From Orobanche coerulescens (lineage: Eukaryota > Streptophyta > Magnoliopsida > Lamiales > Orobanchaceae): a DNA stretch of 64,000 nt. The position numbers and the translations under genes were made by a program. The DNA lies in assembly GCA_033398695.1 (NCBI GenBank), contig CM065811.1:114747501-114811500 (forward strand). Direction: 5' to 3'. Shown one piece after another: positions 21,472-33,759 of this stretch. How positions within the stretch are numbered: position 1 is the first letter of the stretch; every line of letters begins with the position of its first letter. The notes below the pieces were generated by a model. That model was not told the DNA's origin and did no database searches. It saw only the letters and a list, made by a program, of their open reading frames with translations.

Positions 21472-23234
21472 ATGACGTCTGCCACGACCTCTAAAAGAGC
21501 CACCCTGCGATCTGCCGGACATCTTATTCTGGCCCAGGCCGAATCCCAACCTACGGCGGAAGGCGACCGCGGCGATGCTAGGCTCTCACTCCCGCCCCCA
21601 AGGGACAGCCCCAGCCTCTCACTCAATCAGTTCCAAACCGCGAAACAGATCGAGGAGGCTATGGCCGTCCTCAGAGAGCGACGGAGGGCATGTAACTCGC
21701 CCACCATTACTCCCTCATCCATCCGCCGTGCGGGCAAGCGGAAGCTCAAGGGCCTATATGTCGAGAAATCGTCAGAAATCCCCGAGCCGCACGAAAAGGC
21801 GTTCGTAAGGCGGGACGATTCCATCTTCAACCACCTAGGGAGTGATCCCTCATGGCGACCCGGGCATTCGGGCCCCAGCCGGGAGACATCGGAGTCCGAA
21901 TCCATCACCAGGAGTTCGGCATACTCGACTCCCAGAAGACAGGCCGGCCAACAGGCTCCCACTCGCCCAAGAATTGAGCTCGGTGGCGGAGAACTCGTCA
22001 CCTACCATGGGGCTAGGAGATCGGTACATGATCGCCTAGGCTCCCGCACCGAGAGCCAATCCGCGAGCAGTCAGGCTACGGCGATGGCTGCCATGCAGCG
22101 CCAGCTCGACGAAATGAAGGCGCTCCTAGAAACTGGGCCGGGCGCCAGGAGATCGATCGCCGGACCGAGTGAGCCGCTCGTGGCCCAGATCGAGCTCGCC
22201 CCCGTTCAACCGAAGATCGCTCCTCCTCAAACACCTCTATATGAGGGAGATCGGATCCTGAGACCCATTTGACCAAGTTCCGAATTTACATGACCGGATG
22301 TGGGGAATCGCACGCGACGAAGTGCCTAATGTTCCCATTGACATTGAACGATCTTGCCCATAGGTGGTACATCTCACTGCCACTACGCTCGATCACCTAT
22401 TTTGAGAAACTGGCGAACGAGTTCACGTCATATTTCGCCGCCAAAGTTGCTCGGCCCGAAGGCCCCCACCGCATGATGAAGATCAGGCAGGGGAAGGACG
22501 AGCCAGACGAAGAATACATCGGCCAGGTGGACGAAATAGTCCTCACCGGCGAGCCCATTAGCTACGAACTTGCTCTTTACTCGGTCCTAGGAGGATTCTA
22601 TGGCCATTCGCCCATGTTCAGGCACCTCACGAAGGACATCCCCCCGACCTACGCAATCTTCCGCGTCAGGGCCGCCGATTTTCTGGCTAGGCAGAGGATG
22701 CTCTCTCTTCGCTTAGGCGAGGGATCTACTGGGGAAGGGAAGGCGCCATCTTCCATCCCGAGAAAGGCGGTCGCCAAGCCCACAAAGGCAGTCGCAAAGT
22801 CGCCCGGTGAATTCAAAGCCTTCGAGGATGTGGAGGTTCACCTCCTCCGCAACCTCAATCTATCTCCGACCCACATTTTCAACGCCATCAAGGGACGCGA
22901 GTGGCTTAGCAAACCGAAGCCGATGAGGGACAATGGTCATCTAGACCGCAGCAAATTTTGTGCCTACCACAAGAGTCCCGGCCACAACACCAGCCAGTGC
23001 CGCGACCTCCTCAGACAACTCTGGAGACTGTTTGAGGAAGGCAAGTTGGATAACCTGGTTACCAAGCTAGAACCTCGGGCAGAAAGGACCAGGGGGCGCG
23101 AGCGCCGACAGAACGACGGAATCCCTCCCAATCCATTCACCAGGATCGAGCAGAACGAGTCGGAGTACTCTGACAAATCAATCCCTCCGATCAACCTCGG
23201 CGGCCAGATCAATATGCTTCAGTCGGGAGGTTGA
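21472..23234 (+). pseudogene. Gag, copy A
   Basis: The likely start is the ATG at 21472 (MTSATTSKRATL), about 110 bases after the primer site; the frame is also open further upstream. The N-terminal third is low-complexity and charged, with MAAMQRQLDEMKALLE as a possible coiled coil. A one-base loss near 22250 (GAGGGAG against GAGGGGAG in copy B) shifts the frame. The Gag core follows (RWYISLPLRSITYFEKLANEF, KIRQGKDEPDEEYI, ISYELALYSVLGGF). A zinc knuckle CAYHKSPGHNTSQC lies at 22960-23001. A TGA at 23232-23234 ends it, absent from copy B. Confidence 0.88.
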
Positions 23235-23819
23235 AACCTCAGAGACCTTTCCCCGGTTTCCACCATGTCGAATAGAACGCGGAAGGCCGAATTGAGGGCG
23301 TTTGCCGGGGTCCATGTCGTGGTACCCCCAGAGCCGACCATCTCCAAAGACGCACTCATCACTTTCTCCAATAAGGATAGGGAGGGAGTGCAGTGCCCCA
23401 AAGAGGATGCATTGGTAATCTCCGCATGTATCCTTGGGAAAATGGTCGATCGCATGCTGGTTGACAATGGGAGCTTCTGCAATATCATATTCAAATCTGC
23501 TCTTGACCAGCTCGGCAACCTGACCAAGTTCATCAAGCCATTTGATAATGTGCTTCAAGGTTTTGGCGACCGCACGGTCCAAGCCTATGGAAGGATCAAG
23601 CTCTCTATCGAGCTAATATGTTATCACGATCCCAAGGTTAGGATTACTAGGAACCTCAATTTTGTAATCATAGATAGGCCCAGCATCTATAATGGGTTCC
23701 TAGGTCGCCCATTTCTAGAAACCTTTGAGGCGGTCGCCTCTTCTTTCTTTTACTGTATCAAATTCCCCACTGCCAACGGGACGGTCGGTACTGTAAAAGG
23801 AGACCAAATAATGGCTTAG
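23235..23819 (+). pseudogene. Aspartic protease, copy A
   Basis: Reads ISKDALITFSNKDREGVQCP, a PKEDALVISACI block, then the active site MLVDNGSFCNIIF (about 23455-23493) with Asp-Asn-Gly-Ser, the form usual in Tat elements, and YNGFLGRPFLETFEAV. The frame is intact for about 180 codons but ends at TAG 23817-23819, a stop shared with copy B at 43731-43733. Confidence 0.87.
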
Positions 23820-25559
23820 AAATGTTTGAATTACTCCTGTGTCGTAACTTCTTTCAACACTTCCCATACTATTTTTAACATTGAGTCAATCGACAATCAA
23901 CCGATGGAGCTCGACGAGCCAAGCACCTCGAACCAGCCCGACTCAGAGGATGGCATCTCACATCTATTGACGGACGACATCGAGCCAAGGATCGGTTTCG
24001 AGCCAATCCTCGACATCGATCCAAGGATCGATTCCGGAAATCGTTCCAAAAAAGAAGCGACCGTCCCCATTGAAGAGTTGGAAAGTATAACGATAGATCT
24101 GGCTCGCCCGAAGCAGGAAGTACAGATCGGTACAAGCGTCTGCCTCGAGTTAAAGGATGATCTGATCAGTTTACTACATAAGAACATCGGAGTCTTTGCC
24201 TGGTCGCATAAAGATATGGTCGACATAAGTCCTGAACACGCTTGCCACAATCTAAAGATCGACCCGACAAGGAAACCTGTTCACCAGAAATGTAGGAAAT
24301 TCGGTCCTAAGAAGTACACAACGCTCGACATAGAAGTCAAAAAGCTACTCGACAACAAACTAATCGGAGTAGCTACAGAAGAGCCATAGTGGGTAGCCAA
24401 CGCGGTGCTCGTCAAAAAGCCGAGAAACTCCTGGAGGTTATGTATCGACTTCACCGACCTCAACGCGGCATGTCCAAAAGACCACTTTCCGATGCCTCAT
24501 ATTGACCACTTGGTCGATAGCATGGCAGGATGCGAAATGATGTCGTTCATGGACGCCTTCGCCGGGTAACATCAAATCCCAATGGTGGAGAAAGACATAA
24601 AACACATGTCGTTCCACACGGAAAAAGATGTATACTTTTGGGTCCGAATGCCATTCAGTCTGAAGAATGCGGGGGCGACCTACTAACGGTTAGTCAACGG
24701 GATGTTCGCCAACCAGATCGGCAAGACCATGGAGGTTCACATTGACGATATAGTAGTCAAGAGCCTCAAAAAGGAAGATCACCTCAATGACCTTGCCGAG
24801 ACGTTCGCCATCCTAGAGAAGTTCAACATGAAACTGAACCCCAAGAAATGCAACTTCGGGGTAAGCTCAGGAAAGTTCCTGGGGCACATCGTCAGCCAGA
24901 GGGGGATCGAGGCGATCCCCACCAAAATTCAGGCAATCCTTGACATGCAGGAGCCACGGAATGTCAAACAGGTGCAACGCCTCACAGATTGTCTAGCTGC
25001 CCTTAACCGTTTCATTTCTCGGCTCGGAGATAAAAGCAAGCCATTCTTCGTGACCATAAAGAACAAGAAGTTTGCATGGACAAAGGAGAGTCAAATAGCG
25101 TTCGCCAAAATCAAGGAGTATCTGTCTAATCCCCAAATCTTGGCGAAGCCAATCCCCGGTGAAAAGCTATTCCTCTACCTGACGGCCTCGGAGGTCGCGT
25201 TGAGTGCTGTTTTAGTGCGAGCAGAGGGACAAACCCACTTGCCGATGTATTTCGTTAGTCAAGCGCTCCATAACGGGGAAACGAGTTACACGCCTCTGGA
25301 GAAGATCACCTACGCATTAGTCATAAGTGTTCGCAAGCTGAGGGCCTACTTCTTCGAACACCAAGTGGAGGTTCTGACGACTCTTCCCTTAAGGCAAGTT
25401 TTGCACCGGCCAGACACCAACGGGCGACTCCTCAAGTGGTCGCTGGAGATTGCCCAATACGGTATCACGTACGCTCCTCGCACGGCAATCAAAGGCCAAG
25501 CTCTGGCGGACTTTGTGGAGGAATTAACGTTCCCACCCAGTCCGACCCAGGTCAGTCGC
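23820..25559 (+). pseudogene. Reverse transcriptase and RNase H, copy A
   Basis: Conserved N-terminal text (IGVFAWSHKDMVDISPEHACH), the template block (LCIDFTDLNAACPKD-like), then MPFSLKNAGATY and the catalytic box in MEVHIDDIVVKS, reading HIDD where YVDD is usual. RNase H follows (PNPQILAKPIPGEK-like, SAVLVRAEGQTHLPMYFVSQ, YAPRTAIKGQALADFVEEL). Stops: TAG 24387-24389 and TAA 24684-24686, both shared with copy B, and TAA 24567-24569, private to copy A. Long open part is 24702-25712. Confidence 0.88.
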
Positions 25560-26190
25560 CCTGCTTGGAAATTGTACGTATATGGCTCGACGACCAACTC
25601 GCGAGCAGGGGCAGGGATTGTCCTCATCAGCCCCGACGGCCAAAGTTTCACAAACGCTGTGCGTTTCGGGTCCGTGCGACCAACAATGAATCCGAGTATG
25701 AAGCCTTGGTAGGTGGGCTCGATCAGGCACTCGCCCTGGACGTTCGTCGCCTCCACATCTTCATGGACTCCCTCTTGGTCGTGAACCAAGTCAAGGGAGA
25801 ATATGAGGCGCGCGGCGAACAAATGATCAAATACCAAGAATTGGTCGCCGAAATGTGCACAAAGTTTGAAGAAGTGCTGATCGAACTAGTCTCGAGAGAG
25901 CACAACTCCCAGGACGATGCCCTATCCAAACTAGCATCATCAGATGGGGCGGCAGATTTCTCTAACATCCAAATCACAACATCAGCAAAGCCGGCGATCG
26001 ACAGAAGCCTGATTACCACATTTTCCATCGCCGAAGAGAACTGGATGACTCCGTTCATTAAATACTTGAAGGACGAAACGGTCCCTGCCGACCATGTCAA
26101 AGCTCGCCAGCTTGAGCTCCGTGCAACCAGATACACCCTATTGGACGACCGGCTTTACAAGCGAGCTTTCGGACTTCCTCTCCTCAAGTG
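25560..26190 (+). pseudogene. Second RNase H, copy A
   Basis: WKLYVYGSTTNSRAGAGIVL starts the extra RNase H of Tat elements; NNESEYEALVGGLDQAL and FMDSLLVVNQVKGEYEARG follow. A one-base loss near 25671 (TTTCGGGTCCG against TTTCGGGTTCCG in B) shifts the frame, which then stays open to 26305. Confidence 0.85.
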
Positions 26191-27259
26191 CATTACGCCG
26201 GAGGAAGGCCAACTCGTTTTAGCCGAGATCCGTGATGGGCTCAATGGAAATCATGCTGGGGGACGAGCTCTCATCCTCAAGACAACCAGACAAAGTTTTT
26301 TCTAGCCTACACTACAAAAAGACGCGATCGCCTACGCCCGATCATGTCACAGGTGTCAAGTGATGGACCCGAACATCAGGCTACCCCCGAGCAGCTCACT
26401 TCTATGTACAGTCCATGGACGTTCCCCCAATAGGGCATCGACCTCATTGGTCCTTTGCCGAAGGCACCAGGGGGATGTAAATTTGCCATCGTGGGGGTCG
26501 ATTATTTCACGAAATGGGCTGAGGCCGATCCACTCAACAAGATCGGCCAAGAACAAGTAATCAAGTTCATTTGGAAGAACATCATATGCCGGTTCGGTCT
26601 ACCCCAGACTATCATCTCCGAAAACGGGAAGCAGTTCGATGGTTTGGAAGTCATGATTCTGCGAGAAATGGGGAATCAAAAAGTTGTTCTCGGCTCCTTA
26701 CCACCCTCAGACGAACGGGCGGGTAGAGGCTGTAAACAAGATCCTCAAACACACGATCAAAGCACGACTCGAATCCAAACAAGGACGATGGGCGAGCGAG
26801 CTCCCGGATGTTTTGTGGTCCTACCGAACGACGACCCGAAACTCAACAGGCGAAACCCCATTCGCCCTCGCCTTCGGGACAGAAGCGGTGATCCCTTTGG
26901 AGATCGCCGTCCTCAGTCACCGAACTGAACAAGAAATGACGACAGACAATGATATAGCCCGATGGATCGACTTGGACATGCTCGAAGAATGACGACTGGC
27001 CTCAAAAATGAAGAACACGATCCATAAAAAAGAAATCCGAGAAATTCTTCAATTCGAAGGTCAAGGAAAGGCGATTCCAAGTGGGCGACCTAGTCCTCAA
27101 AAAGGTCCAAACTCACACGGAGTATTTGGCCCAAATTGGGAGGGTCCCTTTAGGATATCTAAATGGCTGACCAGAGGAGCCTACGAACTCCAACACCCAG
27201 ACGGTACTCCGGACCAATATCCCTGGAACGCCGTGCATTTAAATAAATATTACCAATGA
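26191..27259 (+). pseudogene. Integrase, copy A
   Basis: Zinc-domain text LAEIRDGLNGNHAGGRAL is followed by a TAG (26304-26306), then CHRCQVMDPNIR. A TAG replaces a residue just before the first catalytic region (CCAATAGGGCATCG, about 26429). The core reads VGVDYFTKWAEADPL, IISENGKQFDG (Glu where catalytic Asp is expected; copy B has SDNG) and PYHPQTNGRVEAVNK with the Glu. There is a one-base gain near 26690 and a TGA near 26990. The C-terminal part ends YELQHPDGTPDQYPWNAVH and TGA at 27257-27259. Confidence 0.87.
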
Positions 27260-27695
27260 AAACTCTGTATTCAATTACCCGATGTACAAAGAGTTTAATG
27301 AGATCCTTCGATCCCCTATATATGATTCGCCTCGACAAAACAAACATATAAAAAAGAGGACGACTCGCTCGCCCAACAAGAGGTCGTCATCAAACCTGAT
27401 AGACCTATGCAAGGGATCCCCCCCCCCCCAAGCACATCGTATACCGTCGAGGATCGTCATTTAACATGGCGATCTGAGGTAGAAAAGTGCTGCCATGGCT
27501 CCGGAAGTCGATGGAACCGACAGCCAGTCCATGCAAGGTTCCTTTGGGCTGCGATCGCTCTCCCTTCGTTTAAATACGAGGCGGGCGTAGCCGAAGGACC
27601 CTCCAAACAAATCTGTGGACACACTCACCCGCCCTCAAAGATTCATCATCTAACATGATAGACCCGGACAAGGCGACGCGTCCCTACCCCCGTCA
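27260..27695 (+). other. G copy A, sequence after pol, truncated
   Basis: Matches copy B 47174-47612, including a run of ten C at 27419-27428. It stops at CCCCCGTCA, where it joins the E4 LTR (shared TCA). No gene seen. Confidence 0.75.
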
Positions 27696-28419
27696 GGGAT
27701 ATTACACGCCGTAGAACCTTTCCTCAAGGATCTACCAGGCTGGTAACAACAAACGAACAACTCTATGATGCCTTTAAGGCTACAGTAACTCAATATACCG
27801 ACTTGGTCTTTCAATAAAAACATACATTTCAATTACAATTCATGCCCACGCAGGGCTTAAAATACAACAACTCCCGTACAATGGGGAAAAATTACTGCAG
27901 TGGAAAATAAAGTACAACTGAACCAATTCTCAACGTACGGTTCCTCATGTGATTAGTATCGATCATCTTTCATCATCCTTCGTGCCGACCCTGTGTTATG
28001 CTCCAAAACCTGATTGCAAAAATAGACATCTACCCCCTGAATACTCGGGGGTTATCAAAACTCCACTGTTTTTCTAGTGCAAGAACAAGTGCAAAATACG
28101 AGTCATACAATTCGCATTTCCACGAATAACAATAACCAGGAATCCTCAAAGATCCAAACATAACGAAAAGTACTCCCCGAGGCAAGAGTTTGGGTGAAAC
28201 GTTCCAAAACCGAAAGATCACAAATCGAGGGAAACAATTTATAAAACAGTTTAAAATGACATCAAGAGTTTTAATAGAAAACAATTTAGGATTTACTGAA
28301 TCCTTCTCTTTCAAAAATCAACAGGGGTCACGGCCCAAAGGTTTCGTTTTCACAAATGAAACCAACAACAATACACAAGGTAAAAACCCACGTCATGCAT
28401 CCTCGACGGACATAAAATT

Positions 28420-28960
28420 TACACGCACCCGTGAAGTTTCACTCGTGAATCCAGGGCTATACCATTGTACTCCCTCCGTGGCCCCGTCAAACCCTCCCGA
28501 GGTGAGCAAACACATTCACAAAACATACATACGCGCTCGTGAAGTTTCACTCGTGAATCCAGGGCTATACCATTGGACTCCCTCTGTGGCCCCGTCGAAC
28601 CCTCCCGAGGTGAGCAAACACATTTACAAAACATACACACGAACTCATGAAGTTTCACTCGTGAATCCAGGGCTATACCATTGGATTCCCTCCGTGGCCC
28701 CGTCGAACCCTCCCGAGGTGAGCAAACATATTCACAAAATATACACACGCACTCGTAAAGTTTCACTCATGAATCTAGGGCTATACCATTGGACTCCCTC
28801 TGTGGCCCTGTCGAACCCTCACGAGGTGAGCAAACACATTCACAAAACATACACACGCACTCGTGAAGTTTCAGTCGTGAATTAGGGCTATATCATTGGA
28901 CTCCCTCCGTGGCCCCGTCGAACCCTCCCGAGGTGAGCAAACACATTCATAAAACATACA
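28420..28960 (-). repeat. Minisatellite 1 in E4 LTR, about 108 bp x 5
   Basis: GAAGTTTCACTCGTG recurs near 28432, 28539, 28648, 28757 (variant) and 28864. Same unit as in E2, where there are three. Confidence 0.9.
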
Positions 28961-28965
28961 CACGC

Positions 28966-29405
28966 ACCCGCATCGCCTAGGACCGGGACGAAGCCACAAA
29001 TCCCACTCGAGGCCCCATCGGACCCTCCCGAGATGGCTAGCAAAATAACCAAGCACAACACGTCGCCTAGGACCGGGACGAAACCACGAATCCCACTCGA
29101 GGCCCCGTCGGACCCTCCCGAGCTGGCTAGCGAAATAATCAAGCACAACACGTCTCCTAGGACCGGGATGAAGCCACGAATCCCACTCGAGGCCCCGTCG
29201 GACCCTCCCGAGCTGGCTAGCGAAATAATCAAGCATAATACGTCACCTAGGAACGGGACGAAGCCACGAATCCCACTCGAGGCCCCGTCGGACCCTCCCG
29301 AGCTGGCTAGCGAAATAATCAAGAACAACACGTCACCTAGGACCGGGATGAAGCCACGAATCCCACTCGAGGCCCCGTCAGACCCTCCCGAGCTGGCTAC
29401 GAAAT
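28966..29405 (-). repeat. Minisatellite 2 in E4 LTR, 90 bp x 5
   Basis: CCTAGGACCGGGACGAAGCC-type units at 90-bp spacing; E2 has four. Confidence 0.9.
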
Positions 29406-30199
29406 AATCATGCACAAATAACATATCACACCAAGGATATCCAACAATTCACCCAGAGGCATCAAACACTTAGCAAAACACCACGTCAAACCACAACGCA
29501 CCGAAATGAAATAATATACGTCCACACACAATACCAAGTGCAACATCAACACCAAACATATCTATAGAATTCACATAGTCATTCACAAACCACACCATTC
29601 ACAATACACACGCGTTTTGAAAGTAAGCCTTTAACAAGGCTAAACCGAATCTTTTGAACGTTCAATTCAAACGATCAAACAAACATATAGAGACGATCAC
29701 TAATTATCATATCCACAAAACAAGAATAGTATGGACAAGGTACTTGCCTCGAAATCGGCACGCAAGTATTCGGACGAACACGGCTCAACCGGGAAGCTTC
29801 GGAGCGCCCGATGCTATCGAAAAGGAAGACGACAACGAACGGAAGGGTTCAACACGGTTTCTTTGCAAGAAACTCGACCCTAACATCATACAATTAATAA
29901 ATCAACGATCATACGAGGAAGAATAATCGTAGAATGTCCGGAAACCCCTCTATGAGATTCTATCGGACACCTTCAAGGCGTCGATCAAGAACTCGACCAA
30001 AACAACGAATCGATACGATCCAACCATGGAATAATGTTAGGCGTATTTTTATGCGCTTTTACATCATTATTTTATATCCATCTTCAGCCTAATTCAGCAT
30101 AAATGAGCTTTTAATGCACTATTCTTATATGTTTTGTAGGAAATCGGAGTCCGGAAGCCGAAACGATGAAAAATGGGCGAAAACAGCAGTTTTTGGTCA

Positions 30200-30380
30200 T
30201 GAGCCGCGGCACAAACCATGTGAGCCGCGGCACAGGAAGATGGCCTGAAAGCGCCAGTAAATCAGTACTGAGCCGCGCATGCACAAGCTGAGCTGCGGCA
30301 CAGGAAGGAAAAACAGCGCCCAGGTTTTAATCTGTGCCCAGTGAGCCGCGGCACAGCGTAAGTGAGCCGCGGCACACGGG
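30200..30380. repeat. GAGCCGCGGCAC array in H 5' LTR
   Basis: About six copies of GAGCCGCGGCACA, some mutated (GAGCTGCGG), between 30203 and 30376. Counterpart at 33924-34085 in the 3' LTR. Confidence 0.85.
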
Positions 30381-30472
30381 GCGGTTTTGGTGTACTCCGC
30401 GCGGGTTTGGGCCGTTTTGGAGCCTGTTCTCGACCTAATCACACGGACGCGTTTTGGAGGCTGAGGACGACT

Positions 30473-30480
30473 ATAAATAA
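30473..30480 (+). promoter_or_regulatory. TATA box of H 5' LTR
   Basis: TATAAATA in GACTATAAATAAGC, about 100 bp after the array; same at 34180-34187. Confidence 0.75.
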
Positions 30481-31311
30481 GCATCATAGGGCTGAAGAAG
30501 AGGGGGATCGATAAGGAGGAATTCGGAGGTGGATCGATAGCTAGGGCGAAGAACACAAGGAGGAGATTTGTGGGGCGACAACAAGACCACGGATCCCTAC
30601 GGTTTTTATGCATCTTAGTTTCTAGATTTATTCGAGTAGGATTTTGATTGTAGCCGATTTCATGACGGTTTGATTATTCATTATTATTTCGATTTACTCG
30701 TTATTCTATTGAATTGGATTCTTCTTACTGTTCTTAATGCTTTTTAATTGTCTGGCCAACAGTTAATTTGTTTTGAATGTCTTTATGGATTCGGGAGATG
30801 AAATTTAGGCATAGTTCTTTTGAGACGAATCATAATTTTCGTGAGATAGGGATATACTCATGCGAATTGTGAAGCCTATTATTGTGGGAATTCTTGAACT
30901 GTTTTAGCTATTAATTATCTAATTCGAATAGGGATATATCGAGTTAATAATGCATAGTATTTTCTATCGACCTTGGGAAAGGCTTTAGAATAATTTAGGA
31001 ATTCCTGGCTTACAATCAATTGAATAACAGTGAATTGAATCGAATAAATATCATTCCCGATTGTTTGAGGTGAAAATCATAATCCTACCCCTTATTAGTA
31101 TTATTATTATTAGTACTATTATTTATTTTCTGCAATTAGTATAGACATAAACTCTATTTAATTGTTCTTCAAATAAAATTGTGAGTTGACTATATTTTGG
31201 TACTTAGTGAAATCAGTCCTAGAGGGAACGATACTTTACTTATCACTTTATTACTTGTTGACACCGTGCACTTGCGGCATATTGTGAGGGAATTTTCCAA
31301 CAACAAGTTTT

Positions 31312-31329
31312 TGGCGCCGTTGCCGGGGA
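31312..31329 (+). other. H primer-binding site (tRNA-Asp)
   Basis: TGGCGCCGTTGCCGGGGA matches the complement of the plant tRNA-Asp 3' end (including CCA) without mismatch; six bases after the LTR. Confidence 0.9.
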
Positions 31330-31514
31330 CTGATTTTTTCGCTAATATCAATACCAAGCGACTCTAATTTTAATTTGAAGTTTTTTTCTTTAGTCTCTTT
31401 GTTTTTATTATGTTTTCCTTTGAGTATCGTGGCCCTTGGCATTTCATAAATTTCGATGTTCTTAATAATTTGCCAAATAGGGTCAGTCAGCCCCCTCTCC
31501 CAAAATAAAAGACC

Positions 31515-31769
31515 ATGCTTGAACAATGTGTAGACACTCTTAAAAACCCTGATAGTACCCTTTTTGAGCTAGAATGTGCACGTCGTGGTCTTGAGATTCA
31601 CTATGGTTATTTTCCAGCTCATTTATTTAGTAGTGAAGTTGAGGGGGAGGTTGAGAAGAAAGACATGCTAAGTTTTAGGGTCGATCCCCCAGCACCCGAT
31701 AATTACATAAAGTGTGATGAGCCTATAGAAGAAATTACCATTGATGATGTTCCAAAGAAATTTCATTAA
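31515..31769 (+). CDS. Small ORF of element H, function unknown
   Basis: 84 codons starting ATG in GACCATGCTTGAAC, about 185 bases after the primer site. The protein is acidic (EGEVEKKD, CDEPIEEITIDDVPKK) with no signal peptide, membrane segment or known domain that I recognise. Its position matches the start of gag in related elements, so it may be a remnant or replacement of the gag N-terminus; that is inference. The next ORF follows in 27 bases. Confidence 0.4.
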   Translation: MLEQCVDTLKNPDSTLFELECARRGLEIHYGYFPAHLFSSEVEGEVEKKDMLSFRVDPPAPDNYIKCDEPIEEITIDDVPKKFH

Positions 31770-31795
31770 ATTGTCATCAAACTTCGACTAATAAG

Positions 31796-32146
31796 GTGAA
31801 TACTTTTGTGCCAAAAATTTTATTAACGGTGCCGCGCATAATCTTTCCTAAATCCATAATGGGAGAGATTGACCCCATTACTTCTGATTTTGTTGAGGCT
31901 GATTCTTTGAGTTCTAATGAGGTTGTTCACGATAAGTCTTTATTATTTACCCATTCAAACTCTGCTTATTTTTTCATGCCTTATCATTATTATATTCTTC
32001 CATCATTTTTTGGTTGCCCGCATAATTATTCTTACTCATTGTTTTCAGCAACCGGGCATGAACCAAAGCCTCCCTTATGGAATAAGAGGCTTATAGATTG
32101 CAAGAAGGGGGCATTTGGCAATCTCCCTAGAAAAAAGCCACGTTAA
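31796..32146 (+). CDS. Second small ORF of element H, unknown
   Basis: About 116 codons beginning with GTG in the ORF call (VNTFVPKIL); the first ATG is at 31859. The central part is rich in Tyr, Phe and His (AYFFMPYHYYILPSFFGCPHNY), and the C-terminus is basic (NLPRKKPR). I do not recognise a domain. It is followed by AGCGCTTGATGGAAGGCAAC, a phrase often seen after coding regions in Athila-like elements. It could be non-coding. Confidence 0.3.
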   Translation: MNTFVPKILLTVPRIIFPKSIMGEIDPITSDFVEADSLSSNEVVHDKSLLFTHSNSAYFFMPYHYYILPSFFGCPHNYSYSLFSATGHEPKPPLWNKRLIDCKKGAFGNLPRKKPR

Positions 32147-33744
32147 ACTCTTTTTGCCATGTCCTGCTCAAGACGTAAAATAGAGCGCTTGATGGAAGGC
32201 AACCCATCATTTTTACTTGCTTTCTAGTTAGTTGTTTTTATTTGATTTTTAGTTATTAATTTTTTCTCTGTTTTGTTATTTCTTTTGGATTCGTATTCTT
32301 GTTGGCCCTTATCTCTCTAATATTTTAACCCCAAATGAGTTAGTATTCTTCATATTCTAGTATTTCTTGATTTAATGTCTACTGTTATTTCATGACTAGA
32401 GACTAAGTTTGGGGGTCCCTCGTGATGCTGAGCGTTATTTGAAGTATGGATTGATCGACGTTTCCACTCAGACATGTGCTGGCATTCAAGAAGACATTTG
32501 GAATAAGTTTCACTTTTCCTTATCTCTTTTATTTTCACATGAGTTTTATTATTGAGGATGTTATTTGTAGTGGAATAAATTGATGCATGCGATAATTTTC
32601 TTAATTTTTCTTGCTTATAAATTGCGATTGCTTTATTGTTCTTGCATGGTGTTGATGGTTTTGCTCAAAAACGTGAATTTATCGTGAATTTTTCGTGCTT
32701 CCATGTGTAAAACTGATGTTACGATACTGATTTCTCTTGGAAGAAACGATTGACTTTTGGTCGAGTTGCAGTCAGAGATATCTGTTTCTGTTGAGTATTC
32801 AATTAGGTCCGAAATTTTATCGTTTTTGTAGAAATTTTAGCCGATAAGAAAGGAGACATACGTGTTTTCAAATCACCATTTATACGTTTGGTTAAACTTT
32901 TCGATTAGCTAGTCGTCCAGTAACATAAGTCGTGTGGGCACTTAATTTGAGTTTAGTGTCGGACAGTTTTTCCAAAAAGTCGAGATATTAGTTGTTCTAT
33001 GATGGGAAGTCTAGTAACCGAGGGTATTCACGTGACCCGTTGTTTACTCTCGCGTAAAACGAAGACCCTGATTAGACTAGTAATTTAGAAATTTCGCATG
33101 TGCCAATGATAGGGAGCCTAGTAACTGGGAGTATTCGCGTGACCCGTTGTTTACTCTCGCGTAAAACAGCGACCTTGATTCGGACATGCGGGAATAGCTA
33201 TTCGAGTTGTTTCTCCGCTGTGGAGGGGAACTTAGTAACTAGAAGCATCCATATGCCCCATGAGTGTCTTTTACGTCAAACGGTTTCCCAATACATGAGA
33301 ATGGAATTTCCACCCTAGGATTGTCCCGATGAAACATCCCGAGATCCGAACCTAGTGGTCAACTCGAATCAATTTCTTGAGCATATATATATAAGGGAAT
33401 ACTGTCCGAGGGTTATTTTTGATGAAACTCATGAAAATTTTGCCATTAGACTGTGGGACTGGGCGAATTAGCTTGTTTAATCTAACCCTTCATATTGACG
33501 GTTGGTTAAATTCACGCTTGTTAATCTTTGAGCTTAATTTTCTTCATGAACGATTGATTAGGACTGAAATTGGTTACTTAGTGGAATCAGTGTCCTGGAT
33601 GTGACTCACCATTACGATACTTGTACTATTCGTTGAGATTTTCAGGATAGTATTGATTAAGTTGAGCATTATGGACTTGCATGATTATTCACGTTACATT
33701 TAGTTTAAAATTGATAATTTTTGCTTGAGGACAAGCAAAGGCTC
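32147..33744 (+). other. H interior 3' part, non-coding
   Basis: About 1.6 kb with no credible ORF. It has an internal copy of the polypurine word (32405-32416) and an imperfect triplication at 33000-33290. Confidence 0.6.
33000..33290 (+). repeat. Imperfect tandem triplication in H interior, about 108 bp
   Basis: ACCCGTTGTTTACTCTCGCG with the AAAAC that follows occurs at about 33038 and 33138, each after a (C/G)TAGTAAC word; a third, diverged unit lies at 33225-33290. Confidence 0.75.
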
Positions 33745-33756
33745 AAGTTTGGGGGT
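33745..33756 (+). other. H polypurine tract
   Basis: AAGTTTGGGGGT directly before the 3' LTR at 33760, in the standard place for plus-strand DNA priming. Confidence 0.75.
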
Positions 33757-33759
33757 ATT

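Larger units (their letters stand above)
27696..30034 (-). repeat. E4 LTR, part left of H
   Basis: Contains TTGCAATCAGGTTTTGG (minus strand, about 28018-28003), two minisatellites (28420-28960, 28966-29405) and GAGGCAAGTACC (about 29750-29739). Open frames across the minisatellites (28190-28885 +, 28888-29424 -) follow the repeat and are not genes. 29406-30034 is unique LTR sequence without a gene. Confidence 0.8.
30035..31305 (+). repeat. H 5' LTR
   Basis: 1271 bp, TGTTAGGCG to CCAACAACA. GCCGCGGCAC words at 30200-30380 upstream of TATAAATA (30473). Differs from the 3' LTR by scattered changes and by one more repeat unit. Confidence 0.95.

Noticed and set aside
26660..27259. Intact C-terminal integrase ORF in copy A
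   Set aside because: The open frame 27008-27259 changes frame relative to the conserved text, so it joins two frames and is not the real protein.
28420..29405. Possible CRISPR array
   Set aside because: Repeats are contiguous 90- and 108-bp units without spacers, inside a plant LTR.
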